Shown: positions 25,977 through 35,287 of the stretch, piece after piece
Numbering within the stretch: the first letter of the stretch is position 1
Layout: each line of letters begins with the position of its first letter
From: Clostridiaceae bacterium BRH_c20a
GTDB lineage: Bacteria; Bacillota; Peptococcia; Peptococcales; BICA1-8
Length of the DNA: 64,000 nucleotides
NCBI GenBank assembly: GCA_000961765.1
Contig: LADT01000055.1
Span: 38,895 to 102,894 of the forward strand
Direction: 5' to 3'
Translations under genes and position numbers: made by a program
The notes under the pieces: model-generated
Told to the model about the DNA's origin: nothing
Seen by the model: only the letters and a program-made list of their open reading frames with translations
The model's database searches: none

Positions 25977-27698
25977 TTATTGTTTAGGCGCAATATGCCA
26001 ATCGTCATAAAGCGATCCAGAAATAGTAACCGTATCATTTAAGTTTATAGATAGCATCCCCGCAGGCGTCCAAGCATCTTGAACATATGTGTAAACTCTA
26101 TACTGACCATCAGGATACCAAATTGGTGAAAAGTGGCTTCTTTGCTTATAGGTACTGTATAGATTTGGCTTGAATTCAAATCGTGAAGAGTAACCATTAT
26201 TGATTAAATCTAACAACCTCCAATAAGTGTTGTATTCAAATTCAGGGAAATAGCTCACTGCGGTCTGGGCTGCTGTTACATGACTACTTGGTGCAGAAAT
26301 ATTCAACACGGTCTGGACATTGTTATTGATTCCGTATCCACTTTTCATCATTTTCCCAGTAGCCGTTGGCACTTTATTGTCTGGACTTATGGAACTTGAA
26401 GCACTCAAAGAAGCACTGTAAACATTTGTGAAAAAATCATACCATCCATGATCTTCCCACCAGCCATTATCGACCCAATGACCCCATTCACCATGGTCGC
26501 ACCAATCCCAATCAGATATCCAAACCCAATACGGATGCCACTGTGCCCACCATACACTCCAAGTTGAAAAAGTTGTTTGAGTTTTGTTGGGTAAACTAGG
26601 GACATTAAAGGTGTCCTTCCTATCATTTGCAGTTGGATTAGGCGGTGGATTTTTACCAAGATCAACTATCTTTGCTTTTATAACATTCTCGCTCAAATAC
26701 CCTTTGTTTGTACTGACAGTAATGGTTACATACTGTTCAGAAGCAGGGGTTGTCCACTTAACCCAAACAAGCTGACTGTTTCCTTGAGGTATAACAATGT
26801 TGCTCATAGTATAGATGTTTCCCCCAACATTGAAGGTAACTGTAGCAGGGTTATCTGGATTTATCTCACTGGAGGCATTAAGCGTTACCGCTGTTATGAC
26901 CTGTGTGTTTATTCTATATACAACGGAAGTGTCAACTGGATCAACAGGTGGTGCTTCTTTATAACTTACAATGCCTATACCGAGGTATTTCATAATCGTT
27001 GCATTTGTTTGCTTGCTTGTACTTGAACCATTCCAAGCAGGAAATCCCATATCTGATCTTTCTAAAAACATAGCAAGAGGTAGATTCTTGTGTGACAAAC
27101 TGACCATTTTGCTCCTTAAATCACCGCTTTGAATTTGATCATACATAGCCGCTTCATGAGCAGTCATACCCATTTGCACTCCTTGGTATTTAAAGTATGC
27201 TATGGGTTCAAGCAGTAATTTGTAACTTCCATTGGTAAGCTTATCAAAAGAAATTCCAGCGTCAGTGGCAATCATTTGAGCTGCACCTTCTGAACAAAAA
27301 TAGTTTCTAATTGCATCTATGCTTGCTTTCGTGTCGCCACTACTAATGATTAAAGGTAAAGGTTTCATTGGCTTCTTAAAATAATAGCCCCCGACAACTG
27401 GAACTAAAGAGGTTCCGTTTCTATATTGAATTTTCGAAACCTTCCCAAAATGTATGATACTTGAGGCGGGGCTCTTGTTTGTATAATCAATAATTTTTCC
27501 AACTGACTTTTGTGTTTGTGAATCAATTACTGTAACTCTTACACCATCATTGCCAGGCGTCCAAGAATTCTGACTTGTGCCATTACCCATGTCTCCACCG
27601 CCATTATCTATATTTCCATCACCATCTGCGAAAGTCGAAATTGATGATGAAATTAACAACACGACAATTAAAATAATAGAGTATATTGTATGCTTCAT
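25977..27698 (-). CDS. Secreted surface protein of the transfer region
   Basis: A 573-residue protein with a clear signal peptide (about 1-24, TYSIILIVVLLISSSISTFA followed by DG). A Gly/Asn-rich stretch follows. Central beta-rich regions (about 255-350: TVTFNVGGNIYT, YVTITVSTNKGYL) look like immunoglobulin-like folds. Residues about 375-430 are strikingly rich in Trp, His and Gly (WSVWWAQWHPYWVW, WGHWVDNGWW). No sortase motif or C-terminal membrane segment is visible. It probably works outside the cell in mating contact or pilus support. The family is unknown to me. Confidence 0.6.
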   Translation of the reverse strand: MKHTIYSIILIVVLLISSSISTFADGDGNIDNGGGDMGNGTSQNSWTPGNDGVRVTVIDSQTQKSVGKIIDYTNKSPASSIIHFGKVSKIQYRNGTSLVPVVGGYYFKKPMKPLPLIISSGDTKASIDAIRNYFCSEGAAQMIATDAGISFDKLTNGSYKLLLEPIAYFKYQGVQMGMTAHEAAMYDQIQSGDLRSKMVSLSHKNLPLAMFLERSDMGFPAWNGSSTSKQTNATIMKYLGIGIVSYKEAPPVDPVDTSVVYRINTQVITAVTLNASSEINPDNPATVTFNVGGNIYTMSNIVIPQGNSQLVWVKWTTPASEQYVTITVSTNKGYLSENVIKAKIVDLGKNPPPNPTANDRKDTFNVPSLPNKTQTTFSTWSVWWAQWHPYWVWISDWDWCDHGEWGHWVDNGWWEDHGWYDFFTNVYSASLSASSSISPDNKVPTATGKMMKSGYGINNNVQTVLNISAPSSHVTAAQTAVSYFPEFEYNTYWRLLDLINNGYSSRFEFKPNLYSTYKQRSHFSPIWYPDGQYRVYTYVQDAWTPAGMLSINLNDTVTISGSLYDDWHIAPKQ

Positions 27699-27768
27699 TT
27701 TTGTCTCCTTTCAAAATAAGAAAAGAGGCAAATCCTATAGACTCACCTCTCTCGAATACACTTCCTAT

Positions 27769-28362
27769 TTAATTCATATCTCCAATTTGCTTATTCCAAT
27801 CGCCCTCCGAAGTGCTAGTTCCTCCCACATTAGCTCCACTGTCTTTCACCCATCCAAAACCAGGTACATAAGTTTCTCCTTTGTTGTTAGTATCTCCACC
27901 TGAAGCTTTCTCTTCGGTTGGTTTAGTAGGTTCTACTGGCTCAACTTTTACGGATGGTTTTTTTGTAGGATCAATTAGTACTGGATCAGTTGGTTTTTCA
28001 TGTGTTTCTTCAGAGTCTATTGCCGTTACTGGCTTTTCTGGTTCTTGCGGTTTTTCTGTGATTTTAGTAAGTTCAATCTCCATTGAATTAGTAGATTCAA
28101 CCTTAGTTTCATCATCATTGATGCTTGGAACAGTTATCTTCTCCTCATTTTTCAAGTTGCTAGGATAATCAGTAACTGGCTTCGCCTTTACTTCAGCTTG
28201 AATTTCACCTACAGTTACTTCCTTATTACTATTCTCACTATTAGCAATTTTTACTCTGCTCCTATCCCCACCATTTGATACAATTAAGATCATTACCAGA
28301 GCTATGCAAATAGCGGATATCGTTGCAATTACAAATTTCTTTTGATTAGTCATTTTACTCAT
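27769..28362 (-). CDS. Single-pass membrane protein with Pro/Glu/Thr-rich stalk
   Basis: A 197-residue protein with an N-terminal membrane helix (about 10-30, FVIATISAICIALVMILIV) and a long outside region rich in Pro, Glu, Thr and Lys with repeated KPTE/EPxKP-like motifs. It resembles DUF6550-type proteins of clostridial ICEs. The stalk may span the cell wall. It is the first gene after a strong promoter at 28424-28452 and probably begins the transcript of the secreted protein, DUF3846 and VirB4 genes. AAGGAGGG lies 9-10 bases before the ATG. Confidence 0.6.
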   Translation of the reverse strand: MSKMTNQKKFVIATISAICIALVMILIVSNGGDRSRVKIANSENSNKEVTVGEIQAEVKAKPVTDYPSNLKNEEKITVPSINDDETKVESTNSMEIELTKITEKPQEPEKPVTAIDSEETHEKPTDPVLIDPTKKPSVKVEPVEPTKPTEEKASGGDTNNKGETYVPGFGWVKDSGANVGGTSTSEGDWNKQIGDMN

Positions 28363-28399
28363 ATAAAAATCCCTCCTTCAAGGTAATAAATATTAGTGA

Positions 28400-28477
28400 A
28401 CTTTGTTGCGTCTTTCTGCTTTGATTATACTACCGATGTTGCATATTGTCTAGAACTTTTTACGCACTTTGTTGCGT
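28400..28477 (-). promoter_or_regulatory. Promoter flanked by three 33-bp-spaced repeats
   Basis: On the minus strand TAGACA (28447-28452) and a perfect TATAAT (28424-28429) are separated by 17 bases, a near-consensus sigma-A promoter for the gene at 27769-28362. The motif GCAACA (plus strand TGTTGC) occurs three times at exactly 33-base intervals (GTTGC at 28405, 28438 and 28471). The outer copies share 12 bases, ACTTTGTTGCGT on the plus strand. The upstream copy lies in the dyad ACGCA-N6-TGCGT. An inverted repeat TCTAGAAC/GTTCTAGA (28449-28456 and 28491-28498) overlaps the -35. The layout suggests a regulated promoter. Confidence 0.65.
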
Positions 28478-28493
28478 TCGAGATGGAATTGTT

Positions 28494-29039
28494 CTAGAAT
28501 TTTGGTACATATACAGCTTTCAGTCCCATCCTGATTTTCATCGGGAGTAAATGTTCCCATCCAAACGACAGCGGAACCGTTACATCAACGGCTCCTTCTA
28601 CTGTGAACTGATTGATACTCTTCGGATTGGAGGGGGCGAAGGGTGCATTGATAACACCAATTGATAAACCTGACACTTCATACCCCAATACATCACCGGC
28701 ATACTTAACATATTTTCCACCCTTTTGTTCTAATCCAAGATTATCCTCAAGCCTATCATATATATCCCCTGTAGTTAAGTCTTGTTCCCAAGCCACACCC
28801 GTGAGTGAATAGCCTCCAGAATAGCCTTCACGGAGACCATTATAGACTTCATCCCAATTTTCTGTTGCTACGTCTATAATTGCTGCTTGAACTGAATCCC
28901 TGACTCCAATAGCTACAATCATCAATCTCATATACTCAAAAGTAGCACAGGAGAGAATAATAATGGCCAACACTACCGCAAGGATAAGTGGTGTTGAATT
29001 GCCTTTTTTGTTAGAGAATATTTTCATTAAATTTGTCAT
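28494..29039 (-). CDS. TadE-like pseudopilin
   Basis: A 181-residue protein with a short basic N-terminus ending in KKG, then a membrane segment (about 16-36, STPLILAVVLAIIILS), and a soluble C-terminal region: the plan of TadE/TadF pseudopilins. A prepilin-peptidase cut after KKG is plausible, although position +5 is Leu instead of an acid. It overlaps the next pilin-like gene upstream by four bases. TadE-type proteins take part in assembly of the Tad/Flp pilus, here inside the conjugation region. Confidence 0.65.
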   Translation of the reverse strand: MTNLMKIFSNKKGNSTPLILAVVLAIIILSCATFEYMRLMIVAIGVRDSVQAAIIDVATENWDEVYNGLREGYSGGYSLTGVAWEQDLTTGDIYDRLEDNLGLEQKGGKYVKYAGDVLGYEVSGLSIGVINAPFAPSNPKSINQFTVEGAVDVTVPLSFGWEHLLPMKIRMGLKAVYVPKF

Positions 29040-29434
29040 TTATGGTACACCTCCGATACTCCAATGGCCTTTGAGGTCAGGGTGATAGGAAATGATCCAA
29101 ACTCTCCGAACAAGCCTATATTGACCTCCGAGGTCAATATTACAGCAAACTCTTCATTAAGTTGTATATTGCCTGTTTTAGACCATTGGATTGTAGGATT
29201 AAGACCTGTCTGTGTGCGAAGCTTATCTGCTTTAATTGAAGTTGCACCACCCACACCACCTGCTATTTCAGCTGTTCTGCAAATTTCAGTTGCAAAGGTG
29301 TCCAATTGTTGTTTAGCAATGAATACAGGCATGACCTTTATTACAAGTGCCAAAACCATTGCAATGGCAAGAACTAATACACATGCATCTACAAAACTTG
29401 CACCTTTTTTATTTTTTAATACTGTCACTAGCAT
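29036..29434 (-). CDS. DUF4320-type pilin-like protein
   Basis: A 132-residue protein from the ATG at 29434, which has AAAGGAGGG eight bases upstream; the frame extends further but without a better start. The N-terminus reads KNKKG then ASFVD, so a cut after Gly would put Asp at +5, as in class III type IV pilin leaders. A hydrophobic helix follows (about 16-36). The rest is a soluble domain. It fits DUF4320, found in Tad-like loci of clostridial ICEs. It may be a minor pilin processed by the peptidase at 35288-35740. Confidence 0.65.
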   Translation of the reverse strand: MLVTVLKNKKGASFVDACVLVLAIAMVLALVIKVMPVFIAKQQLDTFATEICRTAEIAGGVGGATSIKADKLRTQTGLNPTIQWSKTGNIQLNEEFAVILTSEVNIGLFGEFGSFPITLTSKAIGVSEVYHK

Positions 29435-29468
29435 CAGTAACCCTCCTTTCATTTTAAAGTGTATTTTA

Positions 29469-30356
29469 CTAAAACATCTTTCCAAGGGCATTGATTATTG
29501 CATAGCCGAGTATACCAAGGTACATTAGCAGAAAACAGCCTAGCATAAGAAATGAATATTTTTTTACTTTGCCTGGCTGTTTCATTGCAATAAGTTTTAG
29601 CTTTTGAAGTTCTACTTGCTTGAAATCATGATTTAACATTTCAAAGTACATCGCACCGTTATCTCCACGTTTTACAGAGATTAGTCCTCTAACAACATCC
29701 GAAAGCATTGTACTACCAATACGTGCTTCCAACCTTGTCAGAGCCGTTTCTTCATTACCTGACTTCATATCAGCGATTGTTATTTCAAGTTCTTGTCCAA
29801 AACTATCACCAGCGCTTTTTTGATAGGAAATGAGTATTGCTGTCACATCACGAGAAGCCTTAAGTGCTTGAGAAATCGTTGATACAAATCTAGGGAGCTC
29901 GTATTCAATTTCTTCTCTCTTTAGCCTCAAAATTTCATCTGCTAGTCTTAATTCTCTAAAAAATACTGTTATGGCGAGAAGAATTATAACTGGAGCCAAT
30001 ACTGGGATAATAGGCATAACTGGAATCAGCAAGGTCGCAATCAGCCCTGTTTTAACCCATGCTCTAGCAATAAAGGTTTCTGGAGTCAGCTTAATTCCTG
30101 CCGATCTAAGAGTTGAGGTGAGTTTTCTTTTTTTGTACTCCTCTAATCGGATATGATTCGCTAGTTTTGATGATAAATCAAACACTAGGACTTCTAGGAT
30201 TTTTGTTTGCTTTTTATCCTGTCTTGTAACATTGAGAACCGCTTTTGTGACTGCCATTCTTGGCAGCTTCAGTATATTAGCAAGAAGGATATAGAGACCT
30301 AAAGCCAAACCCATTCCTGCTAATAATAGAGCAATATTGTAGGCTATCTCTCCCAT
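29469..30356 (-). CDS. tadC: TadC-like type II secretion F-domain protein
   Basis: A 295-residue membrane protein with hydrophobic segments near 5-24, 110-130 (two adjoining) and 262-290, and a cytoplasmic T2SSF-like domain between (about 150-255: PRFVSTISQALKASRDV, GNEETALTRLEARI, VRGLISVKRGD). These inner-membrane platform proteins pair with TadB to anchor the pilus motor. The start overlaps the end of the RadC gene by 13 bases, and it follows TadB and TadA in the operon, as in Tad loci. Confidence 0.75.
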   Translation of the reverse strand: MGEIAYNIALLLAGMGLALGLYILLANILKLPRMAVTKAVLNVTRQDKKQTKILEVLVFDLSSKLANHIRLEEYKKRKLTSTLRSAGIKLTPETFIARAWVKTGLIATLLIPVMPIIPVLAPVIILLAITVFFRELRLADEILRLKREEIEYELPRFVSTISQALKASRDVTAILISYQKSAGDSFGQELEITIADMKSGNEETALTRLEARIGSTMLSDVVRGLISVKRGDNGAMYFEMLNHDFKQVELQKLKLIAMKQPGKVKKYSFLMLGCFLLMYLGILGYAIINALGKMF

Positions 30357-31126
30357 TCCTCTTCCTCCTCATCCCCCTGCTCTAACAGCTCAATATCCAC
30401 CAAATCAATGACTTCCAGTTCATTTGGCTGATGAAAGTTAGTGTCCTTCTCTTTAACCTGATTGATTTCATTTAACGGAATTGCCTCGTAGTTTACATTC
30501 TTTGGTGAAGGGCTAGGTATATTTCCTTGTTCCGCCATTGAATGAAATTGAATATTAGCCACTATAATATGATCAATTACACTTATTTGAAGTGGCGCAA
30601 AAATCGAAACAAGTCTTTCTGTTATTTCACGATCTTGGATAGAAGGATTTAAGCTTCCTCCAGGGTGATTATGCGCAAGGACAATTGATTTACAATCGCA
30701 GTCCAATGCTGCCTTTAAAATCATTCTTGGATAAACAACTGCTTCACCTATGCTACCTTCCGAAAAAGTTCTTGTTTCTATTATGTTGTTAGCATTATCA
30801 AGAAAAGCAGCCATGAATTTTTCTCTGTCCTTTATGCCGCCAAGCATCGAAACAAAATATTCTCCAGATCTTGTAGAAGAATTAAGTTGGATTTTATTAT
30901 CTTTTTCTTGCATTTTTAACAACTTATACGTAGAAATAAACTCATTAAGTAGATTAATTTTTTCAAGTTGAGGCTTACTAGGATCAATGATATTGGGGTG
31001 CTCAAGAACATTAAAAAGATTATTTTCGGTGGCATACTTTTTAAGTTTGCTTTCCGAGATTCCTGTCAGCTTGTTGATTCCTTTTATGAAGCTAGATGCA
31101 TAGGCTTCATCATAGTTTTTCTTCAT
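30344..31126 (-). CDS. radC: RadC-family JAB/MPN protein
   Basis: A 260-residue protein with a central RadC/JAB metalloprotease-like domain (about 85-200). The metal motif is AHNHPGGSLNPSIQD near residue 150, and the upstream Glu is in EGSIGEA. RadC-family proteins are common on mobile elements; the old link to DNA repair is unproven, and JAB folds usually cut isopeptide bonds or bind metal. The N-terminal part has no HhH motif, and the C-terminus is acidic (EQGDEEEEEWE). It lies between TadB and TadC genes and overlaps both neighbours (17 and 13 bases). Confidence 0.75.
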   Translation of the reverse strand: MKKNYDEAYASSFIKGINKLTGISESKLKKYATENNLFNVLEHPNIIDPSKPQLEKINLLNEFISTYKLLKMQEKDNKIQLNSSTRSGEYFVSMLGGIKDREKFMAAFLDNANNIIETRTFSEGSIGEAVVYPRMILKAALDCDCKSIVLAHNHPGGSLNPSIQDREITERLVSIFAPLQISVIDHIIVANIQFHSMAEQGNIPSPSPKNVNYEAIPLNEINQVKEKDTNFHQPNELEVIDLVDIELLEQGDEEEEEWER

Positions 31127-31412
31127 GTCCCAGCCCCCCTTTCACGCCAATTATCTTCTCAATACGTTCTTTAGAAGCCGCGTCTTCTTCAAGTCCTAAA
31201 AGTATCATTCTGACAGCCTCCAGTTTTTTAAATACATCTACTGAAAAATCAAAGGTTTCAAGATTTTTAAAGAATTCCTCAATGCCATAATGCCCCATGC
31301 ACATATTAATCTGATCTGTAATATCTGTTTCAACTTCAAAGAGCTTTCCTAATAATAGAGAAGCTCTTTCATAATCCTCTTGTTTTATTGTTTTATTTTG
31401 ATTCATAGCCAT
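31110..31412 (-). CDS. Hypothetical helical protein
   Basis: A 100-residue, mostly helical, charged protein without membrane segments, signal peptide or known motif. Its end overlaps the RadC start by 17 bases, so both are probably translated together. It lies between tadB and radC. A helper of the RadC-like protein is possible but not shown. I do not recognise the family. Confidence 0.5.
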   Translation of the reverse strand: MAMNQNKTIKQEDYERASLLLGKLFEVETDITDQINMCMGHYGIEEFFKNLETFDFSVDVFKKLEAVRMILLGLEEDAASKERIEKIIGVKGGLGHEEKL

Positions 31413-31438
31413 TCTCCTTCCATGATTTCTTTTTTGAT

Positions 31439-32368
31439 CTATCGTTTATAATCTATTGGTTTTGTGAGCCTAATCACCGCTGCAAATGAAATAAGAATTG
31501 AAGCTGCACAGATTGCTAATATCCCCTTTCCAAAGACGGTATCCGTTAAAACCGTATACCATTCTTTGTTCAAAAAATAAATCAGCGGAATATTGGCTAC
31601 CAACAAGAGAGCCATTGTAAGAAATTCCTTTAAAGGCTCATACATCAGATAATCAAGCTCCGCTGTAACTATCCTCATATCAGAAAGCTTTGAGATAATT
31701 GGCGATATGGTTGTTTTTAAAGATTTATCTTCCTGACAAGCAATCATTGCATCTACCCATTCATGAAAAACATAATGATTCAACTTAAGTTTCAAGTCAG
31801 CAAGTGCTTGTTTAACATTTACATTAATCATTTTTGATTGAGTCAGAAAACCTTGAAACACATTAGAAATTGGTGGATTGAGATACCCAACATTCTCTTG
31901 AACAGCTGTAATGATGCTCTCATTTCTCAAATAGCTAGTTGTGATAATAGAAAGTGCCGTTTCAAGCTCAGCATCCATCTGCTTTTTATAAGCGTGTGAT
32001 GTAAATATGAGATACCAAAAAGGAATCAATGCCATTCCGACTGTCGCAACCGGAATCATCATGATATTCTCCATGAAGGCTGAGGCAAATAGCCCAATCA
32101 CTAGGAGAAAGAAGGAAAACATGCAAATCGCTCCGAACTTCTCTTCTTTTCCCATAAGCCTCAATACTTCCTTAGCTTCATTAACTGTTCTTCGTATTCC
32201 TTTTGCAGGCTTTGGTTTTTTAACCATTTCAATTTGCTTAGCAAGAGGTATTTTTCTTATCTGAAAGGGCTTTAAAATATCCTCAAAAAGTTCAAAAGGC
32301 GTGAGTTTAAGAATCACAAAACTTCCAGTAGTTAAGCCTATAAAGGCAATGAGGATCAATAAAGTCAT
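31439..32368 (-). CDS. tadB: TadB-like type II secretion F-domain protein
   Basis: A 309-residue membrane protein with segments near 2-18, 80-97, 101-120, 252-270 and 280-300, and a cytoplasmic domain from about 125 to 245 with the T2SSF pattern (AELETALSIITTSYLRNESII, WVDAMIACQED). It is the partner of TadC in the pilus platform. It starts four bases inside the end of the TadA ATPase gene (ATGA overlap), the usual A-B order. Confidence 0.75.
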   Translation of the reverse strand: MTLLILIAFIGLTTGSFVILKLTPFELFEDILKPFQIRKIPLAKQIEMVKKPKPAKGIRRTVNEAKEVLRLMGKEEKFGAICMFSFFLLVIGLFASAFMENIMMIPVATVGMALIPFWYLIFTSHAYKKQMDAELETALSIITTSYLRNESIITAVQENVGYLNPPISNVFQGFLTQSKMINVNVKQALADLKLKLNHYVFHEWVDAMIACQEDKSLKTTISPIISKLSDMRIVTAELDYLMYEPLKEFLTMALLLVANIPLIYFLNKEWYTVLTDTVFGKGILAICAASILISFAAVIRLTKPIDYKR

Positions 32369-33717
32369 AGCATCTCAACTCCTTCCATGAGTCTCTCAAG
32401 TAACCTTACTGGCATTCCATTTTCAAGAAGTCGCTTTTGGAGACTTTGTGAAATATTCTCTACCTTTTGATACTCACCTTTGATCTGCATTTTGCCATCA
32501 ACAACCGCATTTTCGGTAATATGATAACGAAAAAGAGTGTGTATTCTGCGAGTTCCATCCTCACAAATTTCACACTCCGTGATTTCCATAACTTTTCTAG
32601 TGTTGTCCTCAAGCTTTTTAACAAAGAGCACAATAGGAAAGGCTTCTGTTACCAAATTATATAGCGTTTTATCGTTAATATCATACTTTTGGGTACACAA
32701 GGTTACCATACGATGATAAGTTGCGGTACAGCTATTAGCATGTGTTGTAGTGATCACTGCATGTCCTGTCCTAGCAGCTTCCTGCGCAGCAAAGGCTTCT
32801 GCTGATTTCATTTCGCCCACACATATTACGTCTGGATTGCAAGTCAAGGCGTACTCAAGGAGCTTTTCTTGATCCATATTTTGCTTGGGGTCATCTGAAT
32901 ATCTGGTAACAGTATGAATCACATTATTGATGATATTTCCGTGCTTATCTTCTTTTACCAGATCAAACTCACGACAACCATTTTCAATTGTAAAAACCCT
33001 TTTATCATCTGGGACAGTGGACAAAAGCCAACTCATCAACGTGGTCTTTCCCGAGCCTGTACTTCCGGTGACGCACATAGATAATCCATATCTTAGGCAA
33101 TCGCTTAGAAATTCTAGCATTTGCTCAGTCGCTGTATGATTTCTGATAAAATCTTCCCTAGCTAACTTTTGAGGATTGACAATACGAATGGATGCGGCAA
33201 CGCCTTTGTCCTGATCTGTAATCGGATTCCCTAATACAGTAATCCTAATTTTGTTTGATAGATGCCCGACCACTCCAGGTTGCGAGTGGTCAAGAATCAT
33301 TCCAGACTTGTGAAGAAGTCGTCTGACAACATCAACTGCATGTTTAGGACTGTTGAACTTTTCTGAGGAAGGGAGAACGCTTCCGTCAGAATAGGTTATT
33401 TTCACATCTCTCCAGCTATTGATGTTTATTTCCTCAATATTCGTAGCAAATAAATAATTTGTAAGAAATGAAAATTCAGCCATCTCCGAATATAGCCTTT
33501 CGATTAATTCCTCTGAGTTCATGCCTTCAACTCCCATGCTATGATCGGTCAAATACTTTGCAATATAAGCTGTTATTTGCTGCTTCTGTTCCACCTCATT
33601 ATTAACAATCATAGTTGCATACTTGCTTGTAAGATACTCCTGCACTTCTTTTAGGACTTCGGAGAATTCTCTTTTATGCTTTGCAATATTATAAAACAGT
33701 CCAATATTTCTACTCAT
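32365..33717 (-). CDS. tadA: TadA/CpaF-type secretion ATPase
   Basis: A 450-residue ATPase of the VirB11/GspE superfamily, CpaF subgroup. Walker A is TGSTGSGKTTLMSWLL near residue 219; an Asp-box-like FTIENG and the Walker B equivalent VICVGEMKSAEA near 300 follow; the His-box TGHAVITTTHA is near 320. The N-terminal ~150 residues form the usual helical and PAS-like part. It powers polymerisation or retraction of the Tad-type pilus. In this ICE it may also serve as VirB11, since no other VirB11 is present. Confidence 0.85.
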   Translation of the reverse strand: MSRNIGLFYNIAKHKREFSEVLKEVQEYLTSKYATMIVNNEVEQKQQITAYIAKYLTDHSMGVEGMNSEELIERLYSEMAEFSFLTNYLFATNIEEININSWRDVKITYSDGSVLPSSEKFNSPKHAVDVVRRLLHKSGMILDHSQPGVVGHLSNKIRITVLGNPITDQDKGVAASIRIVNPQKLAREDFIRNHTATEQMLEFLSDCLRYGLSMCVTGSTGSGKTTLMSWLLSTVPDDKRVFTIENGCREFDLVKEDKHGNIINNVIHTVTRYSDDPKQNMDQEKLLEYALTCNPDVICVGEMKSAEAFAAQEAARTGHAVITTTHANSCTATYHRMVTLCTQKYDINDKTLYNLVTEAFPIVLFVKKLEDNTRKVMEITECEICEDGTRRIHTLFRYHITENAVVDGKMQIKGEYQKVENISQSLQKRLLENGMPVRLLERLMEGVEML

Positions 33718-34462
33718 CTCCGAACGCCTCCTTAATAATTTCTTTTATAGCCGCTTCATATTCTGTTGCACCTTTGTCTGTAAGATCTTCAAATAACGCT
33801 AGTGTTTCGCATTGTTCCTCCAACGACCGAACGTAGGGAAGTGAATAAGAAACGCCGCTAAAGGCATTCCTATATTCTTCACTGTTCTGAAATTGTCTAA
33901 CATGAGAAAGTACTTTGAGATGCTTTTCTGCATCAAATTTCGAATCACTGATTAAGGGTAATATTGACTTGAAATAGGAGATACTCTTCAAATCACAGCT
34001 TCCCAGTCGAAGCACCTCATCCGCTACTTCAAGAGCTGCCGTAGAGATGATGTTCTCAGTTAAAATACTAGAACAATCGATAACCACATAATCTACGATA
34101 TGGCGAAGCAAGACAAAAAGATCAATTGCCCGCTCTTTATTATATTCAGCATAAGAAAAGGGATTTTCACCAGCTTTATACCCAAGTACACTTAAATATG
34201 GATTTTTATCAAGCGTCAAACAATTTCTCAATATCACTTCCTGCGTGATATTGGGTGCAGATAGGACTTCACCTAATGAAATTTCAACTGTGTCTTTTGA
34301 TTTATACACGCTTGGAAGCACAGGGCAAATGTCATCACAAAGAATGAGCATAACATTCTTCTTTCTATTAGAAAGTGCTTTTGCTAACTTAATGGCCGTG
34401 ACTGTCTTGCCACTGTTCGAGCTTCCCCATACCGCTAATAATTGCTTACCTTTATTCTGCAT
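33710..34462 (-). CDS. ParA/TadZ-like ATPase
   Basis: A 250-residue P-loop ATPase of the MinD/ParA superfamily. The P-loop is VWGSSNSGKTVTAIK near residues 11-25, and YVVIDCSSILTEN near 130 stands at the Walker B place. In contrast to the TadZ-like protein at 20872-21945 the P-loop Lys is kept. It lies between CpaB and TadA genes and overlaps both, the place of TadZ/CpaE. It probably positions the pilus machine. It is distinct from the partition ParA at 57982-58764. Confidence 0.7.
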   Translation of the reverse strand: MQNKGKQLLAVWGSSNSGKTVTAIKLAKALSNRKKNVMLILCDDICPVLPSVYKSKDTVEISLGEVLSAPNITQEVILRNCLTLDKNPYLSVLGYKAGENPFSYAEYNKERAIDLFVLLRHIVDYVVIDCSSILTENIISTAALEVADEVLRLGSCDLKSISYFKSILPLISDSKFDAEKHLKVLSHVRQFQNSEEYRNAFSGVSYSLPYVRSLEEQCETLALFEDLTDKGATEYEAAIKEIIKEAFGDE

Positions 34463-35270
34463 TTGACTCCACCCCCTCTTTTACTGTATTTTGAATAACC
34501 TGCCCTACCTCAGTCTGTGGCAAGATTCTCTTGGCAAATAATTTATCTTGCTCCTTAAGAAATTTATCTACATTAGTTTCAGTTCCTCTATAAACCAAGG
34601 TCGCATGAATGTTCCCCTTCTGCTCAAGATCTGCAAGTACTTTTGCCTGTTCAGTATTTACGAGTAAAGTCAAAGTTGCTGGCAGTTTTTTTTCAGGACT
34701 ATCCGTTTCCATCTCCTTTTGAGCAACATATTCTTTATCTGTTCCGGTTTCTGCAGTGGCCGCAAGAACTTTAACATATTGAAGTTCAGACGGAATACTA
34801 GTGTTGCCCATATTATCGTAATTTGCTGAAATCAAGGTTACAACATCACCTGCCTCTAGTTTTCCAGATAGTCCTGCTGCAAAGTTTTTGATTGTAATAG
34901 ACATAGCAAGCTTAGTGCCATCAAGATCATTAAGGTATTCGAATTCAGCAAGCGGTTTATCTGAGAGTTTTGTCGAAAGAATCAGGTCTCCTTTCTGTAA
35001 ATCAGCCACTACATACTTTCCTATAACTGTAGCTTTGCTTTTCATCACATTATCAGATAGGTTATAAGCACCCACCTTAACCACTTCAAGCTTATCCTCC
35101 CCTATAACCTCACCTTTTTTAATATCTGAGGTTACTCTGACGATTTCTGTTTGAGATCGTAGACTGCTGTTAAATAATGGTGTGATTCCAAAACAAATAA
35201 CCAAGGACAGTACAATACAAACCACCCCTATAATTGTTCGATTCCTAAAAATACTCCTATTCAAATTCAT
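34452..35270 (-). CDS. CpaB/RcpC-like SAF-domain protein
   Basis: A 272-residue protein from the ATG at 35270, with GGAGG nine bases upstream. It has an N-terminal membrane segment (about 13-32, IIGVVCIVLSLVICFGI), then an SAF domain (about 43-110: VTSDIKKGEVIGEDKLEVV, LQKGDLILSTKLS) and an RcpC/CpaB-like region (AAGLSGKLEAGDVVTLI). CpaB proteins form the periplasmic or wall-side part of Tad pilus systems. It precedes the TadZ-like and TadA genes in the same transcript. Confidence 0.75.
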   Translation of the reverse strand: MNLNRSIFRNRTIIGVVCIVLSLVICFGITPLFNSSLRSQTEIVRVTSDIKKGEVIGEDKLEVVKVGAYNLSDNVMKSKATVIGKYVVADLQKGDLILSTKLSDKPLAEFEYLNDLDGTKLAMSITIKNFAAGLSGKLEAGDVVTLISANYDNMGNTSIPSELQYVKVLAATAETGTDKEYVAQKEMETDSPEKKLPATLTLLVNTEQAKVLADLEQKGNIHATLVYRGTETNVDKFLKEQDKLFAKRILPQTEVGQVIQNTVKEGVESNAE

Positions 35271-35287
35271 TTTCAAATTCCTCCTAA

